Assembly: GCA_017303555.1 (NCBI GenBank)
Contig: JAFLCN010000012.1
Span: 1 to 64,000, forward strand
Direction: 5' to 3'
Source of the DNA: Planctomycetota bacterium
Lineage (GTDB): Bacteria > Planctomycetota > Phycisphaerae > Phycisphaerales > UBA1924
Length of the DNA: 64,000 bases
Part shown: piece after piece, positions 26,062-35,166 of the stretch
How the letters are laid out: every line of letters starts with the position of its first letter
Numbering within the stretch: position 1 is the stretch's first letter
Made by a program: the position numbers and the translations under genes
Notes under the pieces: model-generated
Told to the model about the DNA's origin: nothing
Seen by the model: only the letters and a program-made list of their open reading frames with translations
The model's database searches: none

Positions 26062-26975
26062 ATCGCGGAGATCCCTTTTCGGTGTTGCCGCGGATCGAGC
26101 GTGCGCTGAAGTCGTACGTTGAGCGGCTGGATATTGGTAAGAACCTGACCGAGGCGATCGCCTACTCGCTGCTTTCGGGGGGGAAGCGATTGCGTCCGGT
26201 GCTGGCGTGGCACGCGTGCGAAGCGGCGGGGGGCGATCCGGAGGATGCACTGCCCGCGTGTGTTGCGCTCGAACTGGTGCACTGCTTCAGTCTCGTACAC
26301 GACGATCTGCCCGCGATGGATGATGATGATCTGCGTCGTGGGATTCCGACGCTGCACAAGCACGCGGGCGAAGCGATGGCGATTCTCGCGGGCGATGCGA
26401 TGATGACGTTGGCCTTTGAGCCGCTGACGACGGATGCCGTGTCGCCGAAATTGGGAAAGCGTGGCGAGTTGTGTGTCCGGCTGGTGCGGGATCTGGTGGC
26501 GGCGACGACGGGGATGATCAGCGGGCAGGTGTACGACACGATACCTGGGACGGCGCCGGGGGGCAGCGCGCTCGAGCGCGTGCGCGTGATCCACAAGCAC
26601 AAAACGGGGGCGTTGATCCGGGCGTCGTGCACGATGGGCGGGGCGTGCGCGCAGTTGTCGGGCGGGGGAAAGGATGAAGAAGTGGCGGCGCTCGGCCGGT
26701 TTGGCGATGCGGTGGGGCTGATGTTCCAGATCGTGGACGACTTGATCGATCTGGAGCAGCCCAGCGAGCTTGTGGGGAAGCGGACAGGGAAAGACGAGGA
26801 AGCGGGCAAGCTGACGTATCCGCTGGCGTACGGGGGCGGAGTGGAGGGGGCTCGGAAGTGCCGCGACGAGGTGGCGAAACTGAAGGCGTCGGCCCTGGCC
26901 GAACTCAACCGTTTCGGCGACAAGGCAGTTGCGCTCCGAGAACTCGTGGATTTTCTGGCAACCCGGACCAAGTAA
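26058..26975 (+). CDS. ispA: Polyprenyl diphosphate synthase (farnesyl/geranylgeranyl type)
   Basis: A 305-residue short-chain trans-prenyltransferase. The motif SGGKRLRPVL precedes the first Asp-rich motif DDLPAMDDDDLRRG. The second Asp-rich motif is DDLIDLE, with the substrate-binding GKDEEAGKLTYPL nearby. It condenses isopentenyl diphosphate with allylic diphosphates to C15 or C20 products. Chain length cannot be fixed from sequence alone. It lies in a run ptsN, ispA, dxs, nadK, so isoprenoid precursor supply and NADPH formation are grouped. Confidence 0.92.
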   Translation: MNRGDPFSVLPRIERALKSYVERLDIGKNLTEAIAYSLLSGGKRLRPVLAWHACEAAGGDPEDALPACVALELVHCFSLVHDDLPAMDDDDLRRGIPTLHKHAGEAMAILAGDAMMTLAFEPLTTDAVSPKLGKRGELCVRLVRDLVAATTGMISGQVYDTIPGTAPGGSALERVRVIHKHKTGALIRASCTMGGACAQLSGGGKDEEVAALGRFGDAVGLMFQIVDDLIDLEQPSELVGKRTGKDEEAGKLTYPLAYGGGVEGARKCRDEVAKLKASALAELNRFGDKAVALRELVDFLATRTK

Positions 26976-27131
26976 GAGGCCTCGGCGCGAACTTGGGGTC
27001 CGTCACAAGGTACGGGTGTTCGCATTGCGGGCCGGGCGGACTTGCTACGCTTTCCGCGAGAGAAGCGGCCATTTTGGCGACGGGATCGCCATAGAACGGG
27101 CCGGCACGGATGCGCGAACGGATTTTTCACA

Positions 27132-29240
27132 ATGGCTGACAAGGCTTCGGCAAGCGGCAATGGGAATGGACGCGGCGCGTCAAAGGGAACGGGGTTCCCG
27201 CTGCTGGAGAAGATCCTCGGTCCGGCCGATCTCCGGAAACTGCCAGTCGAGCGTCTGCCGGAAGTGGCGGCAGAGATTCGCCGCGCGATCCACGATCAGG
27301 TGTCGAAGGTGGGCGGGCATCTCGCACCGAACCTCGGCGTGGTCGAGTTGACCGTTGCGCTGCATTATGTTTTCGACTTCGCGCACGATCGCCTGCTTTT
27401 TGATGTCGGTCACCAGTGCTACCCGCACAAGCTGCTGACCGGGCGATTGGAGATGCTCTCCAACCTGCGGACACGCGAAGGCATGTCGGGGTTCCCGGAG
27501 CCTTCGGAATCGCCGTACGACCTGTTCCGCGTTGGACATGCCGGCACCGGCATTTCGACGGCGGTGGGTATGGCGCGGGGCGATACTTTGAATGGTGATG
27601 GATTTGACCCGGCGAATGCCGCGGACGGCCGGCGCGTGGTCACGATCATCGGCGATGCTTCGATCGTGAACGGCGTCGCGATGGAGGGGTTGAACGGCGC
27701 GGGAACGCTGAAGCGTCAGTTCCTGGTTGTGCTGAACGACAACGGGATGAGCATCAGCCATCCGCAGGGCGCGATGGCGCATTACTTTGATCGCTTCCGC
27801 CTGAGCGCTGGTTACGGCAACTTCAAGAAGCAGGCCAAGGAAGCGCTCAAGCGCGTTCCCGGTGGCAGCGTTCTGAAAGAGGCGTATCACGCCGCGGGCG
27901 AAGCGGCGAAGAGCTGGTTCCACACCGACAAGATCGAAGGCGGCTGGTTCGAGCATTTCGGCCTGATGACAATCGGCCCAATTGATGGGCACGACATTCC
28001 GACGCTGGTTGCTTTCCTGCGCGAGGCGCGGGATTTCGACAAGCCGATGGTGCTGCACGTCAAGACCGTGAAGGGCAAGGGGTACGAATTCGCCGAGAAG
28101 GATTCGAGCCGCTTCCATTCGCCGGGCGCGTTCAAGGTTGTGAACCCCGACGGCGAGAACGTGGGCGAGTTGGTGCAGGAAGGCTGCCGCGTCGAGATCA
28201 AGAGCGAAGGTCGGAGCTTCACGGCAGCGGTCGGCGACATCATGCTCGACATGATGGAGCGTGACCAGCGTGTCGTGACGGCGACCGCAGCGATGCCGGA
28301 CGGCACGGGTTTGACCCGGGCGATGACGAAGTATCCGGAGCGTGCGTTCGACACGGGCATTTGCGAGAGCCACGCGTTCGACATGATGGCGGGGCTTGCA
28401 AAGACTGGTTGGAAGCCGTTCTTCGCGGTGTATTCGACGTTCCTCCAGAGGGCGTTCGATCAGGCATTCCAGGAGTCGGCGCTGCAGGGTTTGCCCGTGC
28501 GTCTGCTGCTCGATCGCGCAGGTCTTGTGGGCGGTGACGGCGCGGTGCACCACGGGTTCTGCGATGTGGCGCTGCTGCGCACTTTGCCGGGCGCGATTCT
28601 GACGGCGGCGATCGATGAGCCTTCGTTGAAGGCGGCGATGGAATTCCTGCGGACGTGCGAAAAGGGCGTTTCGGCGGTTCGATATCCGCGCGACGTTGTG
28701 AGTGATCGCTTTACCGGAAAGCCCTGCCCGCCGTTTGAGCTGGGCCGGGCCCGAAGCCTCACGCCCGAATTTGCGTCGGCCCGAGCGGACATGGATCTCG
28801 CGGTACTGGCCTTCGGCACGCCGGCGATCGCGGCGTGCGAAGCCGCAGAAAAGCTGGAAGGAGTGCTGCGGGTCGGAGTGTGGGATGCGCGGTTCGCCAA
28901 GCCGGTGGACACAAAGCTGATCGCTTCTCTGGTCGAACGGGGTATTCCGATTGTGACGCTCGAGGATCACAGCGTGGTCGGCGGGTTTGGTTCCGCCGTG
29001 CTTGAAGCGGCGCAGGAGCTCGGATTGTCCAACGCCCGGATCGTGCGTCACGGTCTGCCGGATCGCTGGGTGCTGCAGGATTCACGGGCGAAGCAACTGG
29101 CGGAAGTACGGCTCGATGCAGCGGGGCTCGTGAAGGTCTTTGCCGATGCGGCGAAAACCGCGGCGACCGAGACAGAAGCCCCGTCGCCGAGCCGGGTTGC
29201 CGCGCCGCGTCAAACGCAACACAAAACAGCGCGTCGATAG
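27132..29240 (+). CDS. dxs: 1-deoxy-D-xylulose-5-phosphate synthase
   Basis: A 702-residue thiamine-diphosphate enzyme, first step of the MEP isoprenoid pathway: pyruvate plus glyceraldehyde-3-phosphate gives DXP. The start ATG at 27132 removes an unlikely Arg-rich leader. GDASIVNGVAMEGLNGAG is the thiamine-diphosphate-binding region, with VGHQCYPHKLLTGR before it and LNDNGMSISHPQGAM after it. The C-terminal half has VRLLLDRAGLVGGDGAVHHG and the transketolase C-domain. Length is slightly above the usual 620-640 because of an N-terminal Gly/Ser/Ala extension and a charged tail. Confidence 0.95.
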   Translation: MADKASASGNGNGRGASKGTGFPLLEKILGPADLRKLPVERLPEVAAEIRRAIHDQVSKVGGHLAPNLGVVELTVALHYVFDFAHDRLLFDVGHQCYPHKLLTGRLEMLSNLRTREGMSGFPEPSESPYDLFRVGHAGTGISTAVGMARGDTLNGDGFDPANAADGRRVVTIIGDASIVNGVAMEGLNGAGTLKRQFLVVLNDNGMSISHPQGAMAHYFDRFRLSAGYGNFKKQAKEALKRVPGGSVLKEAYHAAGEAAKSWFHTDKIEGGWFEHFGLMTIGPIDGHDIPTLVAFLREARDFDKPMVLHVKTVKGKGYEFAEKDSSRFHSPGAFKVVNPDGENVGELVQEGCRVEIKSEGRSFTAAVGDIMLDMMERDQRVVTATAAMPDGTGLTRAMTKYPERAFDTGICESHAFDMMAGLAKTGWKPFFAVYSTFLQRAFDQAFQESALQGLPVRLLLDRAGLVGGDGAVHHGFCDVALLRTLPGAILTAAIDEPSLKAAMEFLRTCEKGVSAVRYPRDVVSDRFTGKPCPPFELGRARSLTPEFASARADMDLAVLAFGTPAIAACEAAEKLEGVLRVGVWDARFAKPVDTKLIASLVERGIPIVTLEDHSVVGGFGSAVLEAAQELGLSNARIVRHGLPDRWVLQDSRAKQLAEVRLDAAGLVKVFADAAKTAATETEAPSPSRVAAPRQTQHKTARR

Positions 29241-29287
29241 CCTTGGGGCATTCTCCGCGTTGGAAGGGCGATCGGTAGACTCAAGCG

Positions 29288-30160
29288 ATGCCACGGCGCG
29301 TGTTTCTCATCGTGAATAAGGAAAAGGCGGACGCAACTGCCGCGGCGGAGAAGGTGCGCGGGTTGATCGAGCGGCACGGCGTGCTCGCCGGCGAGGCGGA
29401 TGCCTCGAACGGTGAGCTTTCGGCGCGTGCGGGCGGGATCGATCTCTTTGTGATCCTGGGAGGGGACGGCACACTCCTCGGGCAGCTCCGGCGCCTGGTG
29501 CCGTTGTCGAAGCCCATTCTCGGCGTGAACTTCGGGAAGCTCGGGTTCATGGCCGAGTACGACATGCCGGCCTTGATGCGCGCCGCGAGCTCGGTGTTCG
29601 GCGACGAACCGCTGCGCGTCCACGAGACGCCGCTACTTTCGGTTCGTGTGACGGGCTTGGATGGTCGGCCGCGGTTTGAATCGATCGCCGCGAACGACTG
29701 CGTGCTCACGGCCGGGCCGCCGTACCGGATGATCCGCATGGCGTTGTCGATCGACGGCAATGTCGGGCCGACGGTGAGCGGCGACGGCTTGATCGTCAGC
29801 ACGTCCACCGGCTCGACGGCGTACAACCTTTCGGCGGGCGGTCCCATCGTCTCGCCGGAGCTCGACGCGATCGCGATCACGCCGATCGCGGCCCATTCAC
29901 TGAGCTTCCGCCCGATCGTGGTGCCGCTTTCGAGCCGGGTGAACATCGTGGTGACGCGTGTGAACGACGATGATGGTCATGGGACGACGCTGGTCGTTGA
30001 CGGGCAGGTGCTGACCAAGCTCAGCGAAGACGATGCTGTTGAAGTCTCACGCCACGATCGCAAGGCTCTGCTGGTTCAGAATCCGCACACGTCTTACTGG
30101 TCCACGCTGATCACCAAGCTGAGGTGGGCCGAAGCCCCGCGTTTGCGGACACTGAACTGA
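29288..30160 (+). CDS. nadK: NAD kinase
   Basis: A 290-residue enzyme that phosphorylates NAD to NADP. The key GGDGT motif is at about 58-62 with the following LGVNFGKLGFMAE, and SGDGLIVSTSTGSTAYNLSAGG is the nucleotide-binding loop. The length matches bacterial ATP-NAD kinases. It follows dxs by 47 bases on the same strand, so it is likely cotranscribed; NADPH is used by the downstream enzyme IspC of the MEP pathway. Confidence 0.93.
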   Translation: MPRRVFLIVNKEKADATAAAEKVRGLIERHGVLAGEADASNGELSARAGGIDLFVILGGDGTLLGQLRRLVPLSKPILGVNFGKLGFMAEYDMPALMRAASSVFGDEPLRVHETPLLSVRVTGLDGRPRFESIAANDCVLTAGPPYRMIRMALSIDGNVGPTVSGDGLIVSTSTGSTAYNLSAGGPIVSPELDAIAITPIAAHSLSFRPIVVPLSSRVNIVVTRVNDDDGHGTTLVVDGQVLTKLSEDDAVEVSRHDRKALLVQNPHTSYWSTLITKLRWAEAPRLRTLN

Positions 30161-30278
30161 GCGGGCGGCGGGCCACGCCGAGCGAAAATCTACCGGTTCT
30201 TCACGCCGGTTTCAGGCCGAAGCCGCATTCTTTTGCGTGACGGCCGCCTTGAGTGGCGTCCAGAAAAAGGAGCGGGCC

Positions 30279-30494
30279 ATGCGAGTTCCGGTTGGATTGA
30301 TACTCGTCGTTGTCGGAGTGATCCTGCTCGTGCTCGGCATTCAGGCATCGAACTCATTCGCGTCGGATGTTTCCCGAGTGTTCACCGGCAACCCGACGGA
30401 TCGATCGGTTTGGCTGATCGTGGGCGGCGTCGTGGCAATCCTGGTTGGAAGCGGAACCGCTGCGATGAACTGGAAATCGGTCAACAAGGCCTGA
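30279..30494 (+). CDS. DUF3185-family small membrane protein
   Basis: A 71-residue protein with AAGGAG about 7 bases before its ATG. It has two hydrophobic helices (residues about 3-17 and 43-58) around a polar loop with IQASNSFASDVSRVFTGNPT, the conserved part of the DUF3185 family, followed by DRSVWLIVGG. Function is unknown; the family is expected in the inner membrane. It is followed by an intrinsic terminator. Confidence 0.8.
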   Translation: MRVPVGLILVVVGVILLVLGIQASNSFASDVSRVFTGNPTDRSVWLIVGGVVAILVGSGTAAMNWKSVNKA

Positions 30495-30562
30495 CGCTAC
30501 CCCAAAGCCGGCCTTTTCCCGGACTTTCGGCCTGCCTTTTCTCACACGCCGATCCTCTCCCC

Positions 30563-30607
30563 GAGCAAGAGTGCCCGCCTGGACGGGGGCACCCTTGCTC
30601 ACTTTTT
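30563..30607 (+). terminator. Intrinsic terminator after the DUF3185 gene
   Basis: GAGCAAGAGTGCCCG and CGGGGGCACCCTTGCTC form a long GC-rich stem with small bulges and a short loop, followed within 2 bases by TTTTTT. It lies about 70 bases after the stop at 30494 and would end transcription running from nadK and the small membrane protein gene. Confidence 0.75.
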
Positions 30608-30719
30608 TCTCGAAAGGTGCCGCCGGCGCGAAACGACTGGGCGTTGACGCCATCGAAGCTCCCGCCTAGTGTGTTTGCGACTCGCCCCGAGTGCGAGATT
30701 TGAACCATGACGATTCACC

Positions 30720-30851
30720 TTGACAAATCCCATCAACGCCGCGGCCAAATGTGCTGCGCGGGGCATTGTCAACGCCATTGCATCCGCATTGGCACGCGAC
30801 TTTGAGTCGCTCGGCGTGAGTCCGGTTCTTTGTGAAATCAACAACAACTGA
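30720..30851 (+). CDS. Possible 43-residue peptide upstream of the ATP-grasp gene
   Basis: A TTG-started frame encodes 43 residues with amphipathic, Ala-rich character (NPINAAAKCAARGIVNAI in the first half) and ends VLCEINNN. It has two Cys and no signal peptide. It lies 62 bases before the ATP-grasp gene. There is no clear ribosome-binding site, and third-position GC is lower than in neighbouring genes. The TTG is also part of a TTGACA, so the site may instead be a promoter element. Coding status is uncertain. Confidence 0.25.
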   Translation: MTNPINAAAKCAARGIVNAIASALARDFESLGVSPVLCEINNN

Positions 30852-30913
30852 AGTGTTCTGATCGGCCGGGTTTGAGCGTTTTTCCGCGCTTTCCGGCGCC
30901 CGGAGTGTGTGCG

Positions 30914-31942
30914 ATGAAGGTTTACATCATCAATGAGAATTCGGAATGGCTGGCCCCGCTTGGACGTGCGCTCGATGCGATCGGGGTTCCGTGGGACGAG
31001 TGGTACGTCGATCAGGGATCGATCGACCTGGATGCGGAGCCGCCGGAAGGAATCTACTTCAACCGGATGAGCCCGAGCTCGTACACACGCGGCCACACGC
31101 ACAGCGTCGCGCACACACGCGAATTGCTGCAGTGGCTCGAGAGCCGCGGCAGGAAAGTGTTCAACGGCTCGACGGCATTCGAGCTGGAAATGTCGAAGGT
31201 GCGTCAGCATCAGGCGCTCCGCGCCGCGGGAATCCGAACGCCCAAGTCGGTGGCCGTCATCGGCGGGCGCGAGGCGATCTTTGATGCTGCGCGAGGGTTT
31301 CCGCTCCCCTTCATCATCAAGCCCAGCCGCGGTGGTCGGGGTCAGGGCGTGCGCCTGATCACGTCGCTCAAGCAGTTGGTGACGTACCTGTCGTCGCCGG
31401 ATATCGATCTGCCGCCGGACGATGTGCTGCTGCTCCAGGAGTACATCAGGCCGGTCGATCCCGTGGTGACGCGGGTGGAATTTGTCGGAGGTGAGTTCGT
31501 GTACGCGATCAGGGCTCAGACGAGCGACGGGTTCGAGCTCTGCCCGTCGGATGCGTGCTCGCCGTGCGACGCGGGTGCGAAGTTCTCGCTGCGGGAAGGG
31601 TTCTCGGATCCGATCATCGAACGGTACCGTGCGTTCCTTCGCGCCAACGCGATCTCGGTCTGCGGGATCGAGTTCGTTGAAGGACGCGACGGGCGGAAGT
31701 ACACGTACGACATCAACTCGACGACGAACTACAACCCGCAGATCGAAGCACAGGTCCGGGTGCCGGCGACTCAAAGGGTCGCGGCGTTGCTGGGCGCTGC
31801 GCTGGCTCGCGAGCGTCAGACAGCCTCGCGGAGCGAAGGGGTGTCGGCACTCCGCAAGAAGTTTGCGCTGGCGATGGGCGAACGGTGGGGGGCTTCGGAC
31901 GTGGCGGCCGAGCCGGCGAGCGAAGATGCAGTGGGGTCGTAA
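30914..31942 (+). CDS. ATP-grasp ligase of the RimK/glutathione-synthetase type
   Basis: A 342-residue cytoplasmic protein; GGAG precedes the ATG at 30914. The N-terminal domain has YFNRMSPSSYTRGHTHS. The central ATP-grasp has PFIIKPSRGGRGQGV, the adenine-contact EYIRPVDPVVTRVEF and the metal-binding VCGIEFVEGRDGRKYTYDIN ending in NSTTNYN. ATP-grasp enzymes join a carboxylate to an amine or similar through acyl phosphate. The substrate is unknown. No partner gene is evident apart from the doubtful 43-residue frame just upstream. A strong terminator follows at 32029. Confidence 0.8.
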   Translation: MKVYIINENSEWLAPLGRALDAIGVPWDEWYVDQGSIDLDAEPPEGIYFNRMSPSSYTRGHTHSVAHTRELLQWLESRGRKVFNGSTAFELEMSKVRQHQALRAAGIRTPKSVAVIGGREAIFDAARGFPLPFIIKPSRGGRGQGVRLITSLKQLVTYLSSPDIDLPPDDVLLLQEYIRPVDPVVTRVEFVGGEFVYAIRAQTSDGFELCPSDACSPCDAGAKFSLREGFSDPIIERYRAFLRANAISVCGIEFVEGRDGRKYTYDINSTTNYNPQIEAQVRVPATQRVAALLGAALARERQTASRSEGVSALRKKFALAMGERWGASDVAAEPASEDAVGS

Positions 31943-32028
31943 GGGCTGGATTGGCCCCGGTTTGAATACGGGCGTGGCTTCCCCGGGTTCGGGGGAGAGA
32001 GCACGGATCGAGGAGAGAGATGGATTGG

Positions 32029-32065
32029 CCGGCCGCTCCGAAAACTCGGAGCGGCCGGTCTTTTT
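32029..32065 (+). terminator. Strong intrinsic terminator after the ATP-grasp gene
   Basis: A 13-bp perfect stem (CCGGCCGCTCCGA paired with TCGGAGCGGCCGG, 4-base AAAC loop) is followed by TCTTTTT. It lies about 90 bases beyond the stop at 31942 and separates this gene from the MoxR-Bat operon that starts at 32207. Confidence 0.88.
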
Positions 32066-32206
32066 GCGCTTCGACGGGACGGTGTGGGTGGCGCATCTGT
32101 GGATTCGGGAACTTTGGGCCCGTGAGAGCCATAAGACCGCTACTTTTTTACCAATCGGCGAACACCCAGAGGGGGTGATCGCGCTCCACGGCGCGGACTC
32201 AACAGC

Positions 32207-33226
32207 ATGAGCAATCTTCAAGAGCACGGAAAGATCGGCGGCCAGGCGGATGTCCAGTTGGACGGTCAGATCGGTGAGGCATCGGAGACGATCCGACGGC
32301 TCCTGAACGCGATCGAGACAGTGGTGATCGGCCAGCGCGCGATGGTTGAGCGTTTGATCCTGGGGCTTCTCACCGGCGGGCACGTCCTGCTGGAGGGCGT
32401 GCCGGGCTTGGCCAAGACATTGACCGTGAACTCGCTTGCGAGGGGAATCCACGCAAAGTTCTCCCGCATCCAGTTCACGCCGGATCTGCTTCCGGCGGAC
32501 CTGATCGGAACCCTGATCTACAGCCCGCGCGACGGAACGTTCAGCGCGAAGAAGGGGCCGATCTTCGCGAACATCGTGCTCGCCGACGAGATCAACCGCG
32601 CGCCCGCGAAGGTGCAGTCGGCGCTGCTGGAGGCGATGCAGGAAAAACGGGTGACGATCGGCGACACGACGTACCCGCTGGAGCAGCCGTTCCTGGTGCT
32701 TGCGACGCAGAACCCAATCGAGCAGGAAGGCACGTATCCGTTGCCGGAAGCACAGGTCGATCGGTTCATGCTCAAGCTGAAAGTGGGATACCCGACCAAG
32801 GCGGAGGAAAGGCAGATCGTGGATCGCATGGCGACGACGCGCCCGCCCACGACGGTCGAGCCGATCGTGACGCTGGAAGAGATCGATCGCCTGCGCCAAC
32901 TCGTCGATCGGGTCCGAATCGACGACCGGATCAAGGACTACATCGTGAGCGTCGTGCACGCGACGCGCGATCCGAAGGCGTACGGGCTGGAGATCGATCG
33001 GCTGCTCGAGTTCGGCGCGTCGCCTCGGGCGAGCATCAGTCTGGCGATCGCATCGAAGGGTCACGCGCTGATCCAGGGGCGGGCGTACGTCACGCCGGCC
33101 GATGTGAAGTCGGTGGGGCACGATGTGCTCCGGCACCGCGTGATTCCAAGTTACGAAGCGCAGGCCGAAGACGTCGATTCCGACGAGATCGTCAAGCAGA
33201 TTTTCGACCGCATCCCGCTTCCCTGA
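32207..33226 (+). CDS. moxR: MoxR-family AAA ATPase
   Basis: A 339-residue AAA+ ATPase, usually a chaperone-like partner of VWA proteins. Walker A is EGVPGLAKT, Walker B is VLADEINRAP, the sensor-1 region is LATQNPIEQEGTYPLPEAQ and the C-terminal lid has SPRASISLAIASK. The N-terminal 25 residues are Gln- and Gly-rich. It heads a run that continues with DUF58 and Bat proteins, the usual partners of this ATPase. The operon lies downstream of a strong terminator, so its promoter is probably in 32066-32206. Confidence 0.93.
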   Translation: MSNLQEHGKIGGQADVQLDGQIGEASETIRRLLNAIETVVIGQRAMVERLILGLLTGGHVLLEGVPGLAKTLTVNSLARGIHAKFSRIQFTPDLLPADLIGTLIYSPRDGTFSAKKGPIFANIVLADEINRAPAKVQSALLEAMQEKRVTIGDTTYPLEQPFLVLATQNPIEQEGTYPLPEAQVDRFMLKLKVGYPTKAEERQIVDRMATTRPPTTVEPIVTLEEIDRLRQLVDRVRIDDRIKDYIVSVVHATRDPKAYGLEIDRLLEFGASPRASISLAIASKGHALIQGRAYVTPADVKSVGHDVLRHRVIPSYEAQAEDVDSDEIVKQIFDRIPLP

Positions 33227-33265
33227 CCCGTTCCGAGCTTTGTCCTTTCGCGTATTCACCGACCC

Positions 33266-34159
33266 ATGCTGACCCAGGACCTGATGAGAGAAGTTCGCCG
33301 GCTGCAGGTGCGTACGAAGCGCCGTGTGGAGGGTCTGTTTGCGGGCGAGTACCACACCGCGTTCAAGGGAAGAGGCATCGAGTTCGCCGACGTGCGGGAA
33401 TACGAGCCGGGCGACGATGTGCGAACCATCGACTGGAACGTGACGGCGCGCACCGGGAAGCCCTTCATCAAGCGATTCGTCGAAGAGCGCGAACTGACCG
33501 TCTTCCTCGCCGTTGATCTTTCGGCTTCGGAGAGTTTTCTGTCGGCTGCCGGGCCGCGCAACAAGCGGCGCATCGCGATCGAGACCGCGGCGGTGCTCGC
33601 CCTCTCCGCTTCGACCAATCACGACCGGGTCGGGCTGTGCATCTTCACCGACGACATCGAGTTGTACGTGCCCCCCGGGAAAGGCCGCGGCCATTCGCTC
33701 CGATTGCTGCGGGAGCTGCTGAACTTTGAGCCCCGGTCGCGCGGGACGGACATCGATCGCGTGCTGCTGCGTCTCGGACATGTTCTGCCAAGGCGCGGCA
33801 CGCTCTTTCTCGTTTCGGATTTCCTCGCTCCGGGCGGGCCCGGATCGTTCGAGACTTCGCTCCGATTGCTCTCGCGGAAGCAGGAGGTCATCGCCCTGCA
33901 GGTGACCGATCCGCGGGAGCACGAGCTGCCGGATGTTGGAATGGTCGAGGTGTTTGATCCCGAGACCGGGGCGCAGCGGCTCCTGGACACCGCGTCGCGG
34001 AGCGTGCGGACAAAGTATCGTGCCGCTGCATTGCAGCGGGAAGCGGAACTTGCGAAGCTGTTCGGACGCACGGAAACCGATCGTGTCGTGCTGAGCACCG
34101 AGCGTCCGTTTGTGCAGGACCTCGTACGCTATTTCCAGATGCGGGAGCGCCGGCGATGA
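33266..34159 (+). CDS. DUF58 domain protein (VWA-like, MoxR partner)
   Basis: A 297-residue cytoplasmic protein. The DUF58 signature is clear (EYHTAFKGRGIEFADVREYE then DDVRTIDWNVTARTGKPFIK), and a VWA-like fold follows with AVDLSASESFLSA, where DxSxS is complete. Its role in MoxR systems is unclear; it is thought to be a client or adaptor of the ATPase. It overlaps the next gene by 4 bases. Confidence 0.9.
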   Translation: MLTQDLMREVRRLQVRTKRRVEGLFAGEYHTAFKGRGIEFADVREYEPGDDVRTIDWNVTARTGKPFIKRFVEERELTVFLAVDLSASESFLSAAGPRNKRRIAIETAAVLALSASTNHDRVGLCIFTDDIELYVPPGKGRGHSLRLLRELLNFEPRSRGTDIDRVLLRLGHVLPRRGTLFLVSDFLAPGGPGSFETSLRLLSRKQEVIALQVTDPREHELPDVGMVEVFDPETGAQRLLDTASRSVRTKYRAAALQREAELAKLFGRTETDRVVLSTERPFVQDLVRYFQMRERRR

Positions 34160-35166
34160 GCACAAAGCTCACATCCGGGGCATTGGCGCTGCTGGTTTGC
34201 GCGGCGGCGGTCGTGCTGCATTCCCAGCCGGCTTGGGCCTCGGAGCCGGCTTCCGAACAAACTGTAGATGCGGGGCCGATCAGGGCCACGCTGAAGCTCG
34301 ATCGTTCGTCGATCAACGTGGCACAATCTGTGGTTGCAACGCTGATTGTGCATGCACCCGCGGGGGTGCGGGTGTCGTTGCCGCCGGCCGAGCCGAGGCT
34401 TGGTGGATTCACGGTGGTGTCCAGCGTCGACGAGCCTCCGCGCACGGTTGTTGCCAAGGCCGGTGAAGAACAAGTGCTGGTGCGGCGGTACACGCTCGCG
34501 CCGTTCCTGGCCGGGGAGTATCGGCTTCCGCCGCTTGAGATCCGGTGGCAGAAGAGCGCGGGCGAGAGCGGCGTCGCTCGCACGGCGGAAGTGGCGATCC
34601 GCGTCGAATCCTTGCTTGGATCGCACGACGCGAAAGGGGGACAATCGCTCGATCCCGGAACAATCCGAGAGGCTTACACGATTCCCGTCCCGCGCGAACG
34701 CTGGGGCCTGTGGGAAGGCGTTGGCATCGGCGTCGGCGTTTCGGCGTTGGCGTGTTTCGGCATCTGGATGCTCACTCGGCGCCGTTCCGGGCCTGATGAG
34801 ATTACTCGGCTGCTGGCGACCGCTGAACAGGCGCGAGCCGGCATCGAGGCGGGCGGATCGGATCCGATGCACCTGCTTGCGGGCGTGCTCCGGAGCGGCC
34901 TTGCGGAGCGGATCGAGCCGTGCGCGGCAACCGCCGAGACGAGCGAACTGGTCGAACGTCTGCGGCGGAACCCCGTATGGGGTGAAGAGAAGGCCACCGG
35001 TGTTGGCGAAGTTTTGCGGGCGCTCGATGCGGCCCGTTTCGGGGGCGAAGCGATGCCGCCGGCGGAACTGAGAAGGCACGCGGAAACCGTGATCGCGATG
35101 CTTCTGAATCTGCGATCGATGCCCGTCTCTGTTCGCCCGACGCGAAGTTCGGGGGTGAAAGCGTGA
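34156..35166 (+). CDS. Exported single-pass membrane protein of the Bat operon
   Basis: A 336-residue protein with a signal peptide (LALLVCAAAVVLHSQPAWAS), a beta-rich extracytoplasmic domain (IRATLKLDRSSINVAQSVVA) and a transmembrane helix at about 196-214 (VGIGVGVSALACFGIWML). A helical cytoplasmic tail of about 120 residues follows. This layout resembles BatD-like or DUF4381-type proteins that occur between DUF58 and BatA genes. Function is not established. It overlaps both neighbours by 4 bases. Confidence 0.7.
   Translation: MSTKLTSGALALLVCAAAVVLHSQPAWASEPASEQTVDAGPIRATLKLDRSSINVAQSVVATLIVHAPAGVRVSLPPAEPRLGGFTVVSSVDEPPRTVVAKAGEEQVLVRRYTLAPFLAGEYRLPPLEIRWQKSAGESGVARTAEVAIRVESLLGSHDAKGGQSLDPGTIREAYTIPVPRERWGLWEGVGIGVGVSALACFGIWMLTRRRSGPDEITRLLATAEQARAGIEAGGSDPMHLLAGVLRSGLAERIEPCAATAETSELVERLRRNPVWGEEKATGVGEVLRALDAARFGGEAMPPAELRRHAETVIAMLLNLRSMPVSVRPTRSSGVKA

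Larger units (their letters stand above)
30495..30913. other. Intergenic region with terminator and a possible tiny peptide gene
   Basis: This stretch between the DUF3185 gene and the ATP-grasp gene holds an intrinsic terminator at 30563-30607 and a weakly supported 43-codon frame at 30720-30851. The rest shows no coding signal. A very long frame open on the minus strand across this region is a high-GC artefact. Confidence 0.5.

Noticed and set aside
30599..34165. An uninterrupted 1188-codon open frame on the minus strand
   Set aside because: It is antisense to the ATP-grasp, moxR and DUF58 genes, all of which have clear motifs. It is Arg/His/Leu-rich without any domain, as expected from stop avoidance in high-GC DNA.
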